A DNA stretch of 64,000 bases from Catenulispora sp. EB89. GTDB lineage: Bacteria > Actinomycetota > Actinomycetes > Streptomycetales > Catenulisporaceae. The notes beneath the pieces were generated by a model. It was not told where the DNA came from. It did no database searches and saw only the letters and a list, made by a program, of their open reading frames with translations. The stretch covers positions 23,241 to 87,240 of the forward strand of contig NZ_JBGCCU010000042.1 of the NCBI RefSeq assembly GCF_041261445.1, in the 5' to 3' direction. The position numbers and the translations under genes were made by a program. Positions 16,920-25,853 of this stretch are shown here, piece after piece. Positions within the stretch are counted from its first letter, which is position 1; every line of letters starts with the position of its first letter.

Positions 16920-17762
16920 GTGCGCGATGGCCCCCTCCTGCTAGCAGCAAGCGACCTGCATGTCGGTCACGAGAAGAACCGTCGTCTGGTGGCGGAGCTG
17001 CGGCCCCGCACACCGGGGGACTGGCTGCTCGTCGCCGGCGACGTCGGCGAGTTCTTCGCGGACATCGAGTGGGCGCTGCGGCTCCTGTCCGAACGCTTCG
17101 AGCAGGTGATCTGGGCCCCGGGCAACCACGAGCTGTGGACGCCGAAGCAGGACCCGGTCCAGGCCCGCGGCCAGCGGCGCTACGACTACCTCGTCGAGAT
17201 GTGCCGCGGCCTGGGAGTGGCGACCCCGGAGGACCCGTACCTGCGCTGGGAAGGGGAGAACGGGCCCCTGACCATCGCCCCGCTGTTCGTGCTCTACGAC
17301 TACAGCTGGCGTCCGCCGGGAGCGGCGACCCGCGAGGACGCGCTGAAGGAGGCGTACGAAACCGGCGTGGTGTGCACGGACGAGTTCCTGCTCGACCCGC
17401 ACCCCCACACCGACCGCGCCGCCTGGTGCCGCGAACGCGTGACCCTGACCGAGAAGCGGCTCGCGGAGTGCGACCCGGACGCGCCCCTGGTGCTGGTGAA
17501 CCACTTCCCGCTGGTGCGCACCCCGACCGACGTGCTCCGGTACCCGGTGTTCGCGCAGTGGTGCGGCACCGACCTGACAGCGGACTGGCACATCCGCTTC
17601 CCGACGGCGGCCGTCGTCTACGGCCACCTGCACATCCCGCGCGAGACGGTCTACGACGGCGTGCCGTTCTTGGAGGCCTCGTTGGGGTATCCGCGGGAGT
17701 GGGGCAAGCGGGGCGGGGATCCGGTGATTTTGAAGGAAGTCTTCCGGTCTGTGGCGAAGTAG
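16920..17762 (+). CDS. Calcineurin-type metallophosphoesterase
   Basis: 280 residues from GTG 16920; the frame is open further upstream but overlaps the ligase gene. All five metal-site motifs are present: SDLHVGH, AGDVGEF, PGNHELW, LVNHFPL and YGHLHIPRE. The substrate (phosphodiester, nucleotide or phosphoprotein) cannot be told. It lies 56 bp after the ligase gene in the same direction and may share its transcript. A role with the repair genes is possible but unproven. Confidence 0.88.
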   Translation: MRDGPLLLAASDLHVGHEKNRRLVAELRPRTPGDWLLVAGDVGEFFADIEWALRLLSERFEQVIWAPGNHELWTPKQDPVQARGQRRYDYLVEMCRGLGVATPEDPYLRWEGENGPLTIAPLFVLYDYSWRPPGAATREDALKEAYETGVVCTDEFLLDPHPHTDRAAWCRERVTLTEKRLAECDPDAPLVLVNHFPLVRTPTDVLRYPVFAQWCGTDLTADWHIRFPTAAVVYGHLHIPRETVYDGVPFLEASLGYPREWGKRGGDPVILKEVFRSVAK

Positions 17763-17790
17763 CCGACGTGGACTCGGCCCCCGAACCATA

Positions 17791-17805
17791 CTTGTGTCAC
17801 ACAAG
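17791..17805. promoter_or_regulatory. Perfect 15-bp palindrome upstream of the EACC1 gene
   Basis: CTTGTGT-C-ACACAAG, 26 bp before the GTG at 17831. It fits a dimeric repressor site controlling the EACC1/caspase-like unit. A short terminator of the phosphoesterase is the alternative, but no T tract follows. Confidence 0.5.
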
Positions 17806-17830
17806 AAGGCCTTTACGGGGAGGGTGTCGC

Positions 17831-18178
17831 GTGCGGATCGACCTGTCGGTACAGGGTGGCGAGCCGGGCGGGGAACTGGCGGAGCTGGCGGACTGGCTCG
17901 CTCAGGAAGACGAGCTCCGCGGCCTGGTCAAGCCGGCGCCGGCGGTCCCCGCCGCCCGGGAGCTGGGGGTGTCCTCCGACGTGCTGGTGGCCGCCGTCGG
18001 CAGCGGCGGCGCGGTCAGCGTGCTGGCCGCGTCCCTGAAGGCGTTCCTTTCCCAGCCGCGCCGGTCCGACGTCACGATCGTGCTGACCGCTCCGGACGGA
18101 CGCCGGGTGGAGGTCGACGCCAAGCGGGTCCGCGACGTCGAGGCGCTGGTGCGCCAGGTCTGCGGCGAGGTGGAATGA
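17831..18178 (+). CDS. EACC1-type effector-associated protein
   Basis: 115 residues from GTG 17831, behind a GGGGAGGG ribosome site. The sequence has the pattern of the EACC1 (effector-associated constant component 1) family: an N-terminal RIDLSVQGGE strand, a short helical region, a glycine-rich turn (AAVGSGGAVSVLAASL), then the beta hairpin DVTIVLTAPDGRRVEVDAKRV. EACC1 proteins are small adaptors found beside caspase- or trypsin-like effectors in actinobacterial conflict systems. Here the next gene starts inside its stop (ATGA) and begins like such a caspase. Function is inferred from this pairing. Confidence 0.78.
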   Translation: MRIDLSVQGGEPGGELAELADWLAQEDELRGLVKPAPAVPAARELGVSSDVLVAAVGSGGAVSVLAASLKAFLSQPRRSDVTIVLTAPDGRRVEVDAKRVRDVEALVRQVCGEVE

Positions 18179-19107
18179 ACGACGTGCGCCGCGTGGACCC
18201 GGCTCGCTCCCGGATCGTCCTGGTCGGCGTCGAGTCGTACACCGACGCGCTCATCCCCGACGAGCCGGCGATCGCCAACAACGTCGCCGATCTCACCGAG
18301 GTGCTGACCGATCCGGCTCTGGGCGCCTTCGACCCCGGGCACCTGCTGGTCGCACCGGACGGCGCCGGGGTCGAGGGCGGTGGCGAAGGCGGTGGCCGTG
18401 ATCGACCGGCCCCGGGCCGCCAGGCTGGTCGACGAAGCCGCGATGATCGCCCGCAAGCTCAAGGACGAGCTGACGCAGGTCGAGCTCCTGGTCATGATCG
18501 CCGAAGCGGCGTCCGCCGGTGATCCCGGCCGGGCCTCGGAGCTGGTCGGGGAGGCCGAGGCGATCGCCCGCGCCATCCTCGACGAGTCGTCGAAGGGGTG
18601 GGCGTTGGCCGCGATCGCCGAAGCGGTGGCCAGGAACGAACCGAACCGGAGCGTGGGCATCGCCCGCGGCGTGACCGACGCGCCGGCGAAGATCTCCGCC
18701 CTGGTCAAGGTAGCGGCGGTGATCGGCGCCCACCACCCGGGCCGGGCTTCGAAACTGCTCGGCGAGGCCGCGGCGATCGCCCAGGAGTCGATCGAGGAAT
18801 CGGCGCACGTGCAGGCGCTGACCACGGTCGCGACGGCAATGGCCGCGAGCGACGCCGAACGGGCCTCGACGCTGCTCGGGACCGCCGAGACCATCGCGCG
18901 CGCCATCGCCGACCCGTCGGCGAAAGCGTCCGCGCTGGCCGAGGTCGCGCAGGCGGCGGCCGCGAGCGATCTGGACCGGGCCGAGGCGATCGCCTACTCC
19001 ATCACCGACCCGCGGCCGCACGCGTGGGGCACGGCATCACCGACAGCTCGGCGAAGGCGTGGGCGTTGACCGAGATCACCATGGTGCGGCTGCGGTTGAG
19101 TTCCTGA
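18175..19107 (+). pseudogene. Decayed EACC1-associated caspase-like protein with helical repeats
   Basis: From ATG 18175 the protein opens like a caspase-fold protein of EACC1 systems: RSRIVLVGVESYTDALIP, then IANNVADLTEVLTDP and HLLVAPDG. The homologous reading ends at about 18370, before the catalytic His and Cys could appear. In the next frame (from about 18380) come tandem helical repeats of the form AlaLeu-x-x-IleAla...AspP-x-RA-x-x-L, at least six copies to about 19010. The last repeat continues in a third frame (SSAKAWALTEI) to the TGA at 19107. Two disruptions and loss of the protease core mark a pseudogene. The repeats are Ala-rich and may once have bound a target. Confidence 0.65.
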
Positions 19108-19256
19108 GCGGGCTGGGTGCCGGATCGCGGATGTCGGATGCCGGCCGGAAACCGCTCGGCTGTCCCGGCCGGAGCCGATTGCAGGCGGCTTGGATCAGGC
19201 CGCCGAGGGCTGTCCTGCTGTCCCGGCCAGCGGGTGCCGAACCCCGGCGCCGCGCC

Positions 19257-20057
19257 TCACCCCGCCAAGAACCCGTCGACCACGCCCACCAACCCCGGCG
19301 AAGCCAACACGTTGTAGTGCGTCGCGTTCGGCAGCACCGCCAGTCGGTGCCCCGCCGGCCGCCCCGCGCCGTCCCACCCCGCGTCGTGCAGGCCGCCGCC
19401 GAGCAGGGCCCAGAAGTCGGCGATGTGCTGCATCGAGTACATGTCGGCGTCGGCGAACACCAGCTGCGTCGGCACCTGGATCGCGCGGATCTCCTCGGAG
19501 TAGTCGAAGGGCTGCTTCAGCCAGTCGCCCATCTTGCCGACCAGCTGCCCGAAGTCCTGCGGGCGCGGCGCGGTGCGCTGGTAGAGGTCCCATATCGGGG
19601 TCTGCTTCATGAACTCCGCCGACTGCGGCGACATCTGGCGCTGCTGGGCGCGGACCTCCTCGAAGAAGCCGTCCTGGCGGAACGGGAACGACACCACGAC
19701 CAGCCTGTGCACCACGTCCGGGTGCTGGATCGCGCAGCGGAGTGCGGTGCCGGCGCCGAAGGAGTAGCCCAGCACGTCCGCCCGGCCCAGACCCAGGTGC
19801 TTGATCAGGGCGGCCACGTCGTCGCCGAGCGTCTCCACGCGGATCGGGCGGTCCACGTCCGCGGTGCGCGCGTGGCCCTGCAGGTCGGCGGTGATGACGC
19901 GGCGGGTCGCCGACAGCGCCGGGAGGATCGTGGCGAAGTCGTCGGAGCTCTGCAGGCCGCCGTGCAGCAGCACCAGCGCCGGGTTGTCCTCGGTGACCGG
20001 GGCGTCCCCGTGCTCCTGGTAGTACATCGAGATGCCGTTGACGTCGGCGTAGCTCAT
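19257..20057 (-). CDS. Alpha/beta hydrolase
   Basis: 266 residues from ATG 20057, behind a GGAGA site. Features: LVLLHGGLQSSDDFA (oxyanion region), nucleophile Ser in VLGYSFGAGTAL, acid in VFADADMYSMQH, and a terminal His in PNATHYNVLASP. It resembles intracellular esterase or C-C bond hydrolases with an NGISMYYQEHG start. It is divergent from the LysR gene (156 bp between starts), the classical layout of a LysR regulator and its target. Confidence 0.88.
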   Translation of the reverse strand: MSYADVNGISMYYQEHGDAPVTEDNPALVLLHGGLQSSDDFATILPALSATRRVITADLQGHARTADVDRPIRVETLGDDVAALIKHLGLGRADVLGYSFGAGTALRCAIQHPDVVHRLVVVSFPFRQDGFFEEVRAQQRQMSPQSAEFMKQTPIWDLYQRTAPRPQDFGQLVGKMGDWLKQPFDYSEEIRAIQVPTQLVFADADMYSMQHIADFWALLGGGLHDAGWDGAGRPAGHRLAVLPNATHYNVLASPGLVGVVDGFLAG

Positions 20058-20213
20058 GATCGTGCCCTCTCCTGGTCCGGTGCGGTCCGGTGTCGGTGCG
20101 GTCCGGGCCGGTGTCTGTCCGGCGTCTGTCCGGTGTCTTCGCCAGATAGGACGACGCCCGCCCGGCGAACTCATCGCTGCCGCGCGGATTGTTCTGACGC
20201 TACCTTGATCGCC

Positions 20214-21119
20214 ATGGAACTGCGCCAGCTCGAGTACTTCGTCGCCGTCGCCGAGGAGCTGCACTTCGGCCGGGCCGCCGACCGGCTGCACATCGGCCAG
20301 CCGGCCGTCAGCCAGCAGCTGCGGCGCCTGGAGCGCGAGCTCGGCGCGGAGCTGTTCGACCGCTCCCCGCGCCACGTCCGGCTCACGCCGGCCGGCGAAG
20401 CGCTCCTGCCGCAGGCCCGCGACGTGCTGGCGGCCGTGGCCCGGGCCCGCGCCGCGGTAGCCGAGGCGTCCGGCTCCCGCCCCGCGCCGCTGCGTATCGG
20501 CACCAGCTCCGGCCTGGGGGAGCGGCTGGAGCTGGTGCTGGACGAGCTGCTGCGGCTGGCCCCGGACCTGCCGGTCGAGCTGGTGATGGCCGGCCCGACG
20601 CCCGAGCGCCTGGACCGGGTCGCCGACGGCAGCCTGGACGCCGCCTTCGTCCGCGGCGCGGTGCCCGACGAGGGCCGCGGCCTGCGGGTGGTGCCGTTGT
20701 GGCGGGACGAGGTGGTCGCCGCGGTGCCGGCCCGGCACCCGATCGCGGACGCCCCGCACGCGACGTTCGCCGACCTCGCCCCGCTCGGTCTGCGCCTGAC
20801 CGAGCGCCGCAACAACCCGGCGCTGGTCGACCTCATCGTCGGCGCCTTTCACGCGGCCGGCTGCGAACCGACGTCGTCGAAGCCTTACACGCGCCTTGGC
20901 GACACCCTGGCCGCGATCGGTGCCGACGGCACCAGCTACACCGTCATGTACGCCGCGCGCGCCGACCAGATCCGCAACCGCCGCGTCGCCTTCCTGCCGT
21001 TCGAGCCGCCGGGGCTCGGGCTGATGACGCACCTGGTGGTCAGCCGGTCGCGGCCCACGCCGCATTTCAGTCTCCTGATGCAGGCCTGCGACACCGCGGC
21101 CGACGATCAGGAATCGTGA
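20214..21119 (+). CDS. LysR-type transcriptional regulator
   Basis: 301 residues. The N-terminal winged helix is clear (MELRQLEYFVAVAEELHFG, then ADRLHIGQPAVSQQLRRLE). A two-lobed effector-binding domain spans about residues 90-290. A TACCTT -10 ends 7 nt before the ATG, suggesting a leaderless mRNA. It very likely controls the divergent hydrolase (19257-20057) and perhaps the tautomerase downstream. The effector is unknown. Confidence 0.92.
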   Translation: MELRQLEYFVAVAEELHFGRAADRLHIGQPAVSQQLRRLERELGAELFDRSPRHVRLTPAGEALLPQARDVLAAVARARAAVAEASGSRPAPLRIGTSSGLGERLELVLDELLRLAPDLPVELVMAGPTPERLDRVADGSLDAAFVRGAVPDEGRGLRVVPLWRDEVVAAVPARHPIADAPHATFADLAPLGLRLTERRNNPALVDLIVGAFHAAGCEPTSSKPYTRLGDTLAAIGADGTSYTVMYAARADQIRNRRVAFLPFEPPGLGLMTHLVVSRSRPTPHFSLLMQACDTAADDQES

Positions 21120-21227
21120 TCGCAACCAGTCCCGGTCGCGTCTGGTTCGTGGTCCCGGACTGCGGTGAACTTGATCTCGCAAGCGAAGGATCGAGAAAGA
21201 CCGAGAAGGACCTCGAAGGAGACCACC

Positions 21228-21422
21228 ATGCCGAACATCACCATCCAGCAGATGCCCAAGACCGTCGAGCAGAAGCGCGAACTGGCCGCCCGCATCACCG
21301 ACGTGCTGGTCGACGTCTACAAGGCCCCGGCCGAGACCGTCCACGTCTGGTTCCAGGAGGTCACCACCGAGGACTACGCCGCCGGCGGCCAGCTGGTCGC
21401 CGACAAGCTCGCGAAGAAGTAG
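21228..21422 (+). CDS. 4-oxalocrotonate tautomerase-like protein
   Basis: 64 residues, the normal size for this family. The start PNITIQQ places the catalytic proline at position 2, exposed after Met removal. The KREL, AARITDVLVDVY and VHVWFQEV segments match the beta-alpha-beta fold. A GAAGGAG site lies 6 nt upstream. The 109-bp gap from the LysR gene allows a shared or independent promoter. It probably catalyses keto-enol tautomerisation in aromatic breakdown or a related side activity. Confidence 0.9.
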   Translation: MPNITIQQMPKTVEQKRELAARITDVLVDVYKAPAETVHVWFQEVTTEDYAAGGQLVADKLAKK

Positions 21423-21444
21423 CCCTGCTGCTAGAACGGTCCCT

Positions 21445-22278
21445 ATGCGGATCTACATCAGCGCGGACATGGAGGGGATCACCGGGCTCGTCGACGCCGA
21501 CGACGTCCAGCCCGGCGGCCGCGACTACGAGCGCGGGCGGCTGGCGATGACCGAGGACGTCAACGCCGCCGTCCGCGGCGCGGTCCGGGGCGGCGCCACC
21601 GAGATCGTGGTGAACGACGCCCACGGCCCCATGCGCAACCTGATGGTCGACACCCTGCACCCCGCCGCCCGCCTGATCCGCGGCAAGCCCAAGACCATGG
21701 GCATGATCGAAGGCCTCACCGGCGCCCACGACGCCCTGGTCTGCGTCGGCTACCACGCCCGCGCCGGCGCCCACGGCGTCCTGAGCCACAGCTTCATGGG
21801 CCACGAGATCGAGGACATGTGGCTCGACGAGCGCGCCACCGGCGAGATCGGCCTGGTCCACGCCTGCGCCGCGGCCCTGGGCGTCCCGCTCATCGCCCTC
21901 ACCGGCGACGACGCCGCCTGCGCCGAGGCCACCGACTGGGACGCCGCCGTCGCCACCACCCCGGTGAAGTACGTCCGAAGCCGCTTCGCCGCCGAACTGC
22001 GCCCGCAGAACGAAGCCCGCATCGCCATCGAGGAGAACGTCGCCAGGGCCCTCGTCGAGAAACGCGCCGGGACCGGAGCACCCGGCGACGCCACCTCGAC
22101 CCTCGTCGTGCGCTGGCAGTCCTCGGCGGTGGCCGAGACACTGCTCGGCATCCCCGGCGTGACCGCGGTCGACCCGCGCACGGTGCGGGCCGTCGGCACG
22201 CCGCCGGACCTGTTTCGGCAGTTCGGGGTCTGGATGCGCGTCGCCACCGCGCTGACGAATCAGCCTCCTTACTGCTGA
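21445..22278 (+). CDS. M55 family D-aminopeptidase (DppA-like)
   Basis: 277 residues. Metal-ligand segments of DppA are present: SADMEGITGL at the N-terminus, VVNDAHGPMRN, VCVGYHARAGAHGVL, and SFMGHEIEDMWLDE. DppA is a zinc D-amino-peptide hydrolase forming a ring-shaped decamer. It releases D-Ala from wall-derived peptides. A TAGAAC -10 ends 7 nt before the ATG (leaderless). The gene follows the tautomerase by 22 bp but appears to have its own promoter. Confidence 0.92.
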   Translation: MRIYISADMEGITGLVDADDVQPGGRDYERGRLAMTEDVNAAVRGAVRGGATEIVVNDAHGPMRNLMVDTLHPAARLIRGKPKTMGMIEGLTGAHDALVCVGYHARAGAHGVLSHSFMGHEIEDMWLDERATGEIGLVHACAAALGVPLIALTGDDAACAEATDWDAAVATTPVKYVRSRFAAELRPQNEARIAIEENVARALVEKRAGTGAPGDATSTLVVRWQSSAVAETLLGIPGVTAVDPRTVRAVGTPPDLFRQFGVWMRVATALTNQPPYC

Positions 22279-22321
22279 AATCCCGTTGGTCCCGCCCTGC
22301 GCGGCCCGGAATACTCCGTTC

Positions 22322-23134
22322 ATGGACGCGACACAGAGCCCTGAGCTGAACCCACACATCGCCGAGTACTACAGCGAGCGCTACGAAGAAGCCGACCGCC
22401 TGTCGGTCAACGCCTTCGGACGCCTGGAACGCGAACGCACCAAGCAACTCCTCTTGCGGGAGCTGCCACCGGCGCCCGCACGCATCCTGGACGTCGGCGG
22501 CGGACCCGGCGTCTACGCGGCCTGGCTGGCGCACCTCGGCTACGACGTCACGCTCATCGACCCCGTCGCCCGGCATTGCGAGCAGGCCGCCGAGTACGGC
22601 ACGTTCACCGTCCAGACCGGCGACGCCCGCGCCCTGCAAGCCCCGGACGCCTCAGCCGACGCCGTCCTGCTGCTCGGCCCGCTCTACCACCTCATCGAAC
22701 CCGACGACCGCGCCCGCGCCCTGCGCGAAGCCGACCGGGTGGTGCGCCCCGGCGGCCTGATCGCCGCCGCGTTCATCGGCCGCCAGACGCCGATCCTGGA
22801 CCTGGCCGCGAAGCGCAAGATCAACGACGACGCCCTCTACGCCCTGCTCGGCACGCTGGACCAGCACGGCGTGAACGACCCCGAGAGCGGCTTCACCGTG
22901 GCCCACTTCCACAGCGTCGAGCAGATCCGGCAGGACTTCCGGGCCGCCGACCTGGCCGAACCCAGGCTCTTCGGCATCGAGGGCCCGCTGTTCCCGCTCA
23001 TCGCCAGCGGCCTGGTCGAGGACGATCCGGAGGCCTTCGAGGCGGCTCTGCGCGCGGCCCGGCTCGCCGACGACCATCCGGAACTGCTCGCCGCCGGCGG
23101 CCACCTGCTCGCGGTGACGCACCGGGCACTCTGA
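22322..23134 (+). CDS. SAM-dependent methyltransferase (class I)
   Basis: 270 residues. SAM-binding motif I is ILDVGGGPGVYAAWLA, followed by the acidic residue in VTLIDPVARH, ADAVLLLGPLYHL (motif IV) and VVRPGGLIAAAF (motif V). The C-terminal third carries an insert that probably shapes the substrate pocket. The acceptor is unknown. It lies 43 bp after the aminopeptidase in the same direction. Confidence 0.88.
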   Translation: MDATQSPELNPHIAEYYSERYEEADRLSVNAFGRLERERTKQLLLRELPPAPARILDVGGGPGVYAAWLAHLGYDVTLIDPVARHCEQAAEYGTFTVQTGDARALQAPDASADAVLLLGPLYHLIEPDDRARALREADRVVRPGGLIAAAFIGRQTPILDLAAKRKINDDALYALLGTLDQHGVNDPESGFTVAHFHSVEQIRQDFRAADLAEPRLFGIEGPLFPLIASGLVEDDPEAFEAALRAARLADDHPELLAAGGHLLAVTHRAL

Positions 23135-23208
23135 TCTGCGGCGCACTCTGGCGCACAGAGCTCCCTGACCAGGAGCAGATCCCGACGAGACCGGTCAGGT
23201 CCCCACGA

Positions 23209-23231
23209 GACAGGTACTACCAGGACCTGTC
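23209..23231. promoter_or_regulatory. Inverted repeat upstream of the MmyB-type regulator
   Basis: GACAGGT (23209-23215) and ACCTGTC (23225-23231) with a 9-bp spacer. It lies 20 bp before the TAGCCT -10 of the gene starting at 23264. A likely operator, possibly for autoregulation. Confidence 0.5.
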
Positions 23232-23263
23232 ACCCCGCAGCCCTCAGCCGTAGCCTGGAGATC

Positions 23264-24160
23264 ATGGACGGCCGAGACGAGTTCCGTGACTTCCTCACCT
23301 CCCGGCGCGCGCGGATCACCCCCGACCAGGCCGGCCTGCCCGCCTACGGCGGCAGCCACCGGCGGGTCCCGGGCCTGCGGCGCGAGGAGGTGGCGCTGCT
23401 GGCCGGGGTAAGCGTCGAGTACTACACCCGGCTGGAGCGCGGCAACGCGCGCGGCGTCTCGGAGAGCGTGCTGGACAACCTGGCGCGCGCCCTCCAGCTG
23501 GACGACGCCGAGCGGGCCCACCTGTTCGACCTGGCGCGTGCCGCCAGTTCCGGCGGCTCGCAGGTGCGCCGCGCGGCCAAGCAGCAGGTCCGTCCGATCG
23601 TGCAGCGCATCTTGGACGGGATGGAGAACTTCCCCGCGCACGTGCGCAACGGCCGCTTCGAATCGTTGGCGGTCAACCGGATGGGCCGGGCGTTGCTGGC
23701 GCCGGTCTACGAGGGGCGCCAGCCGCCGGTGAACGTCGCGAGGTTCGTGTTCCTGGACCCGCGCGCCGAGGAGTTCTACGGCGACTGGGAGCGGACGGCG
23801 AACGACACGGTCGCCGCCCTGCGCTCGGAGGCCGGGCGCAACCCGTATGACAAGGCTCTGACAGACCTGATCGGCGAGCTGTCGACGCGCAGCGAGTTCT
23901 TCCGGACTCGGTGGGCCGCGCACAACGTGCGGTTCCACAACGCCGGGGTGAAGGTCTTCCACCATCCGGTGGTCGGCGAGCTGCGGCTGGCGTACGAGTC
24001 GCTGGAGCTGACCGACGGCAGCGGCCTGGCGACGAGCGTCTACAGCGCCGAGCCCGGGACGCCGTCGGAGGAGAAGATGGCGCTGTTGGCGAGTTGGGCG
24101 GCGACCGTCGAGCAGGAGCAGGGGCAGACATCCCAGCAGGACGCACGTCCGGCGGTCTGA
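23264..24160 (+). CDS. MmyB-family helix-turn-helix regulator
   Basis: 298 residues. The N-terminal XRE-type helix-turn-helix has the typical actinobacterial form GLRREEVALLAGVSVEYYTRL, followed by SVLDNLARALQLDDAERAHL. The C-terminal MmyB ligand-binding domain (about residues 105-280) includes NRMGRALLAPVY and FHHPVVGELRL. Some related domains bind fatty acids. TAGCCT lies 7 nt before the ATG, so leaderless. Target unknown: no divergent gene is present, and autoregulation is plausible. Confidence 0.9.
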   Translation: MDGRDEFRDFLTSRRARITPDQAGLPAYGGSHRRVPGLRREEVALLAGVSVEYYTRLERGNARGVSESVLDNLARALQLDDAERAHLFDLARAASSGGSQVRRAAKQQVRPIVQRILDGMENFPAHVRNGRFESLAVNRMGRALLAPVYEGRQPPVNVARFVFLDPRAEEFYGDWERTANDTVAALRSEAGRNPYDKALTDLIGELSTRSEFFRTRWAAHNVRFHNAGVKVFHHPVVGELRLAYESLELTDGSGLATSVYSAEPGTPSEEKMALLASWAATVEQEQGQTSQQDARPAV

Positions 24161-24302
24161 CCTGCTGTGAAGCGGTTCGCGGAGGTTGACCGGATGTAAG
24201 GAGCCGCCGGTGCGACGGCATACGAACAGTGGCTGAACTTCGCGGCCGAACCGGACATCGATCTTGATCATCGCCCGGCTCGGAGCCCAGGCTGGCGATG
24301 CG

Positions 24303-24321
24303 CTGCTACGCGGTGTAGCAG
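24303..24321. promoter_or_regulatory. Inverted repeat before the secreted-protein gene
   Basis: CTGCTAC (24303-24309) and GTAGCAG (24315-24321) with a 5-bp loop, 41 bp upstream of the start at 24363. It may be an operator or a 5' leader hairpin. The rest of 24161-24362 holds no gene. Confidence 0.4.
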
Positions 24322-24362
24322 AGCCTCGCTGTCCTGGCTGCAAACCCTCCGGGAGTCCCCAC

Positions 24363-25538
24363 ATGACCTCTTCCGCCTCGCGCCGCGCGCGACTCAGTGT
24401 CCTGGCTCTGACCGGTGTCGCGTCCGCCCTGGTCCCCGCGGTCTCGGCGCAGGCCGCGACCTCGGGGGCGGCTGCCGCGCACACCTCCGTCGCGCACCTG
24501 GAGCTGTTCGCGAAGGCCCCGGCCGGCATGACCAACCCGGACGACATCACCCGCCTGGGCGACCTGGTCTTCGTCACGTACCAGAACGACGCCGGCCCGA
24601 CCGGCGACCCGGCCGGCAGCAAGAGCGACGTCGTCGCCTTCGACCTGCGCACCGGCTGCGTCGAGGGGCACTGGACGATCGCCGGGCGCGTCGACGGCCT
24701 CACCGGCGACCCGCGGCACCACCGCGTGATCGCCACCGTGAACGAGGACCTGAACTCCACGCTCTACACGATCACCCCCGGCGAGGGCACCGGCGGCCTC
24801 AAGCACTACACCTACTTCCCGAACCCGGCGCAGACCGGCTCGGACGGCGCCAACGGCGGCACGGACTCGGTCGCGATCGGCCGCGACGGCACCATCTACG
24901 TCGCGCACTCCAACCCCGACGTCTCGCTGCCCGCCCCGAACAACGCCCCGGCGGTCTACACGATCAAGCTGACCGGCACCACGGCCGCCCTGACCCCGCT
25001 GTTCGGCGTGAACGACAAGGCCACCGTGGTCAACCCGGCCCCCGGCGCCCCGAAGACCGTGTCGATGGGCCTGACCGACCCGGACTCCAACAAGTGGGTC
25101 CCCGGCCCCGACGGCGGCACCCTGATCCAGGACTCGCAGGCCGACAGCAAGCTGATCTTCGCCACCGACCTGGACGCCAAGCACCCGGCGCTGCACGAAC
25201 TGGACCTCACGAACGCCACCGGCCCGACCTCGGTGACCCCGCAGCTGGACGACGTCACCCCGACCGGCGGCGAGGGCCGGCTGTTCATCGTCGACCAGAA
25301 GAGCGGCAGCATCTACACCCTGGACACCGACGGCTACGCCCGCGGCGAACTGTTCGCGGCACAGCCCGCCCCCGGCTCCGGCGACCTGGCGAACACCCCC
25401 GGCCTGAAGCTGATCAACGAGAAGACCGGCGTCGCGACCGCGGTGGCGACGGACGTGAAGCTGCAAAGCCCCAAGGGCCTGCTGTTCGTCCAGGGACACG
25501 AGGGCCGGCACTGGGACGGACACGGCGACGCACAGTAG
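24363..25538 (+). CDS. Secreted protein, propeller-like, unknown function
   Basis: 391 residues. ATG 24363 is chosen because it begins a normal signal peptide (RR pair, Leu/Val core, cleavage after AQA near residue 32). A longer frame to 24264 would bury it. The mature part has several repeated strands with Asp/Gly turns (NPDDITRLGDLVFVTYQND, SVAIGRDGTIYVAHSNPD, GEGRLFIVDQKSGSIYTLD), the look of a six-bladed beta-propeller of the SMP-30/NHL type. No catalytic residues can be assigned. It is likely an extracellular binding or enzymatic protein. Confidence 0.78.
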   Translation: MTSSASRRARLSVLALTGVASALVPAVSAQAATSGAAAAHTSVAHLELFAKAPAGMTNPDDITRLGDLVFVTYQNDAGPTGDPAGSKSDVVAFDLRTGCVEGHWTIAGRVDGLTGDPRHHRVIATVNEDLNSTLYTITPGEGTGGLKHYTYFPNPAQTGSDGANGGTDSVAIGRDGTIYVAHSNPDVSLPAPNNAPAVYTIKLTGTTAALTPLFGVNDKATVVNPAPGAPKTVSMGLTDPDSNKWVPGPDGGTLIQDSQADSKLIFATDLDAKHPALHELDLTNATGPTSVTPQLDDVTPTGGEGRLFIVDQKSGSIYTLDTDGYARGELFAAQPAPGSGDLANTPGLKLINEKTGVATAVATDVKLQSPKGLLFVQGHEGRHWDGHGDAQ

Positions 25539-25544
25539 CCGAAG

Positions 25545-25778
25545 TCACTCCCCACGACGGCGCCACAGCAGGTACCGCACCGCGTCATAGACGAGGAACG
25601 CGGCGCTGAACCACGCGACCGACAACGCACCGGCCACCAGCAGTGGCCGGTGCTGCTTTTGCAGCGCGTCCAGCGCTGCTCCGGCCGCACCCCAGAAGGC
25701 GATCCAGACCACGCCGTAGCCCAGGAAGCGGGGCATCGGCCGGTCCCACAGCCAGCCTCGTGGTTTGAAGGGTTCCAC
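25545..25778 (-). CDS. Small membrane protein
   Basis: 77 residues with two predicted membrane helices (FLGYGVVWIAFWGAAGAALDA and VAGALSVAWFSAAFLVYDAV) and an Arg-rich cytoplasmic tail (RRRGE). The start Met at 25778 precedes a Pro/Arg/Trp segment common in small actinobacterial inner-membrane proteins. No family is recognised. It is convergent with the secreted protein, 6 bp apart. Confidence 0.65.
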   Translation of the reverse strand: MEPFKPRGWLWDRPMPRFLGYGVVWIAFWGAAGAALDALQKQHRPLLVAGALSVAWFSAAFLVYDAVRYLLWRRRGE

Positions 25779-25853
25779 GAGGTCAGCATCCTGAGAAGCG
25801 CGGTGGGAGTCAATGGCGCGCGAGGGGCTGGATGTGTGGGTGCTGGTGGTTGT

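Noticed and set aside
24264..24362. Upstream extension of the secreted protein
   Set aside because: It would place a normal signal peptide 33 residues inside the protein. The ATG at 24363 is the sensible start.
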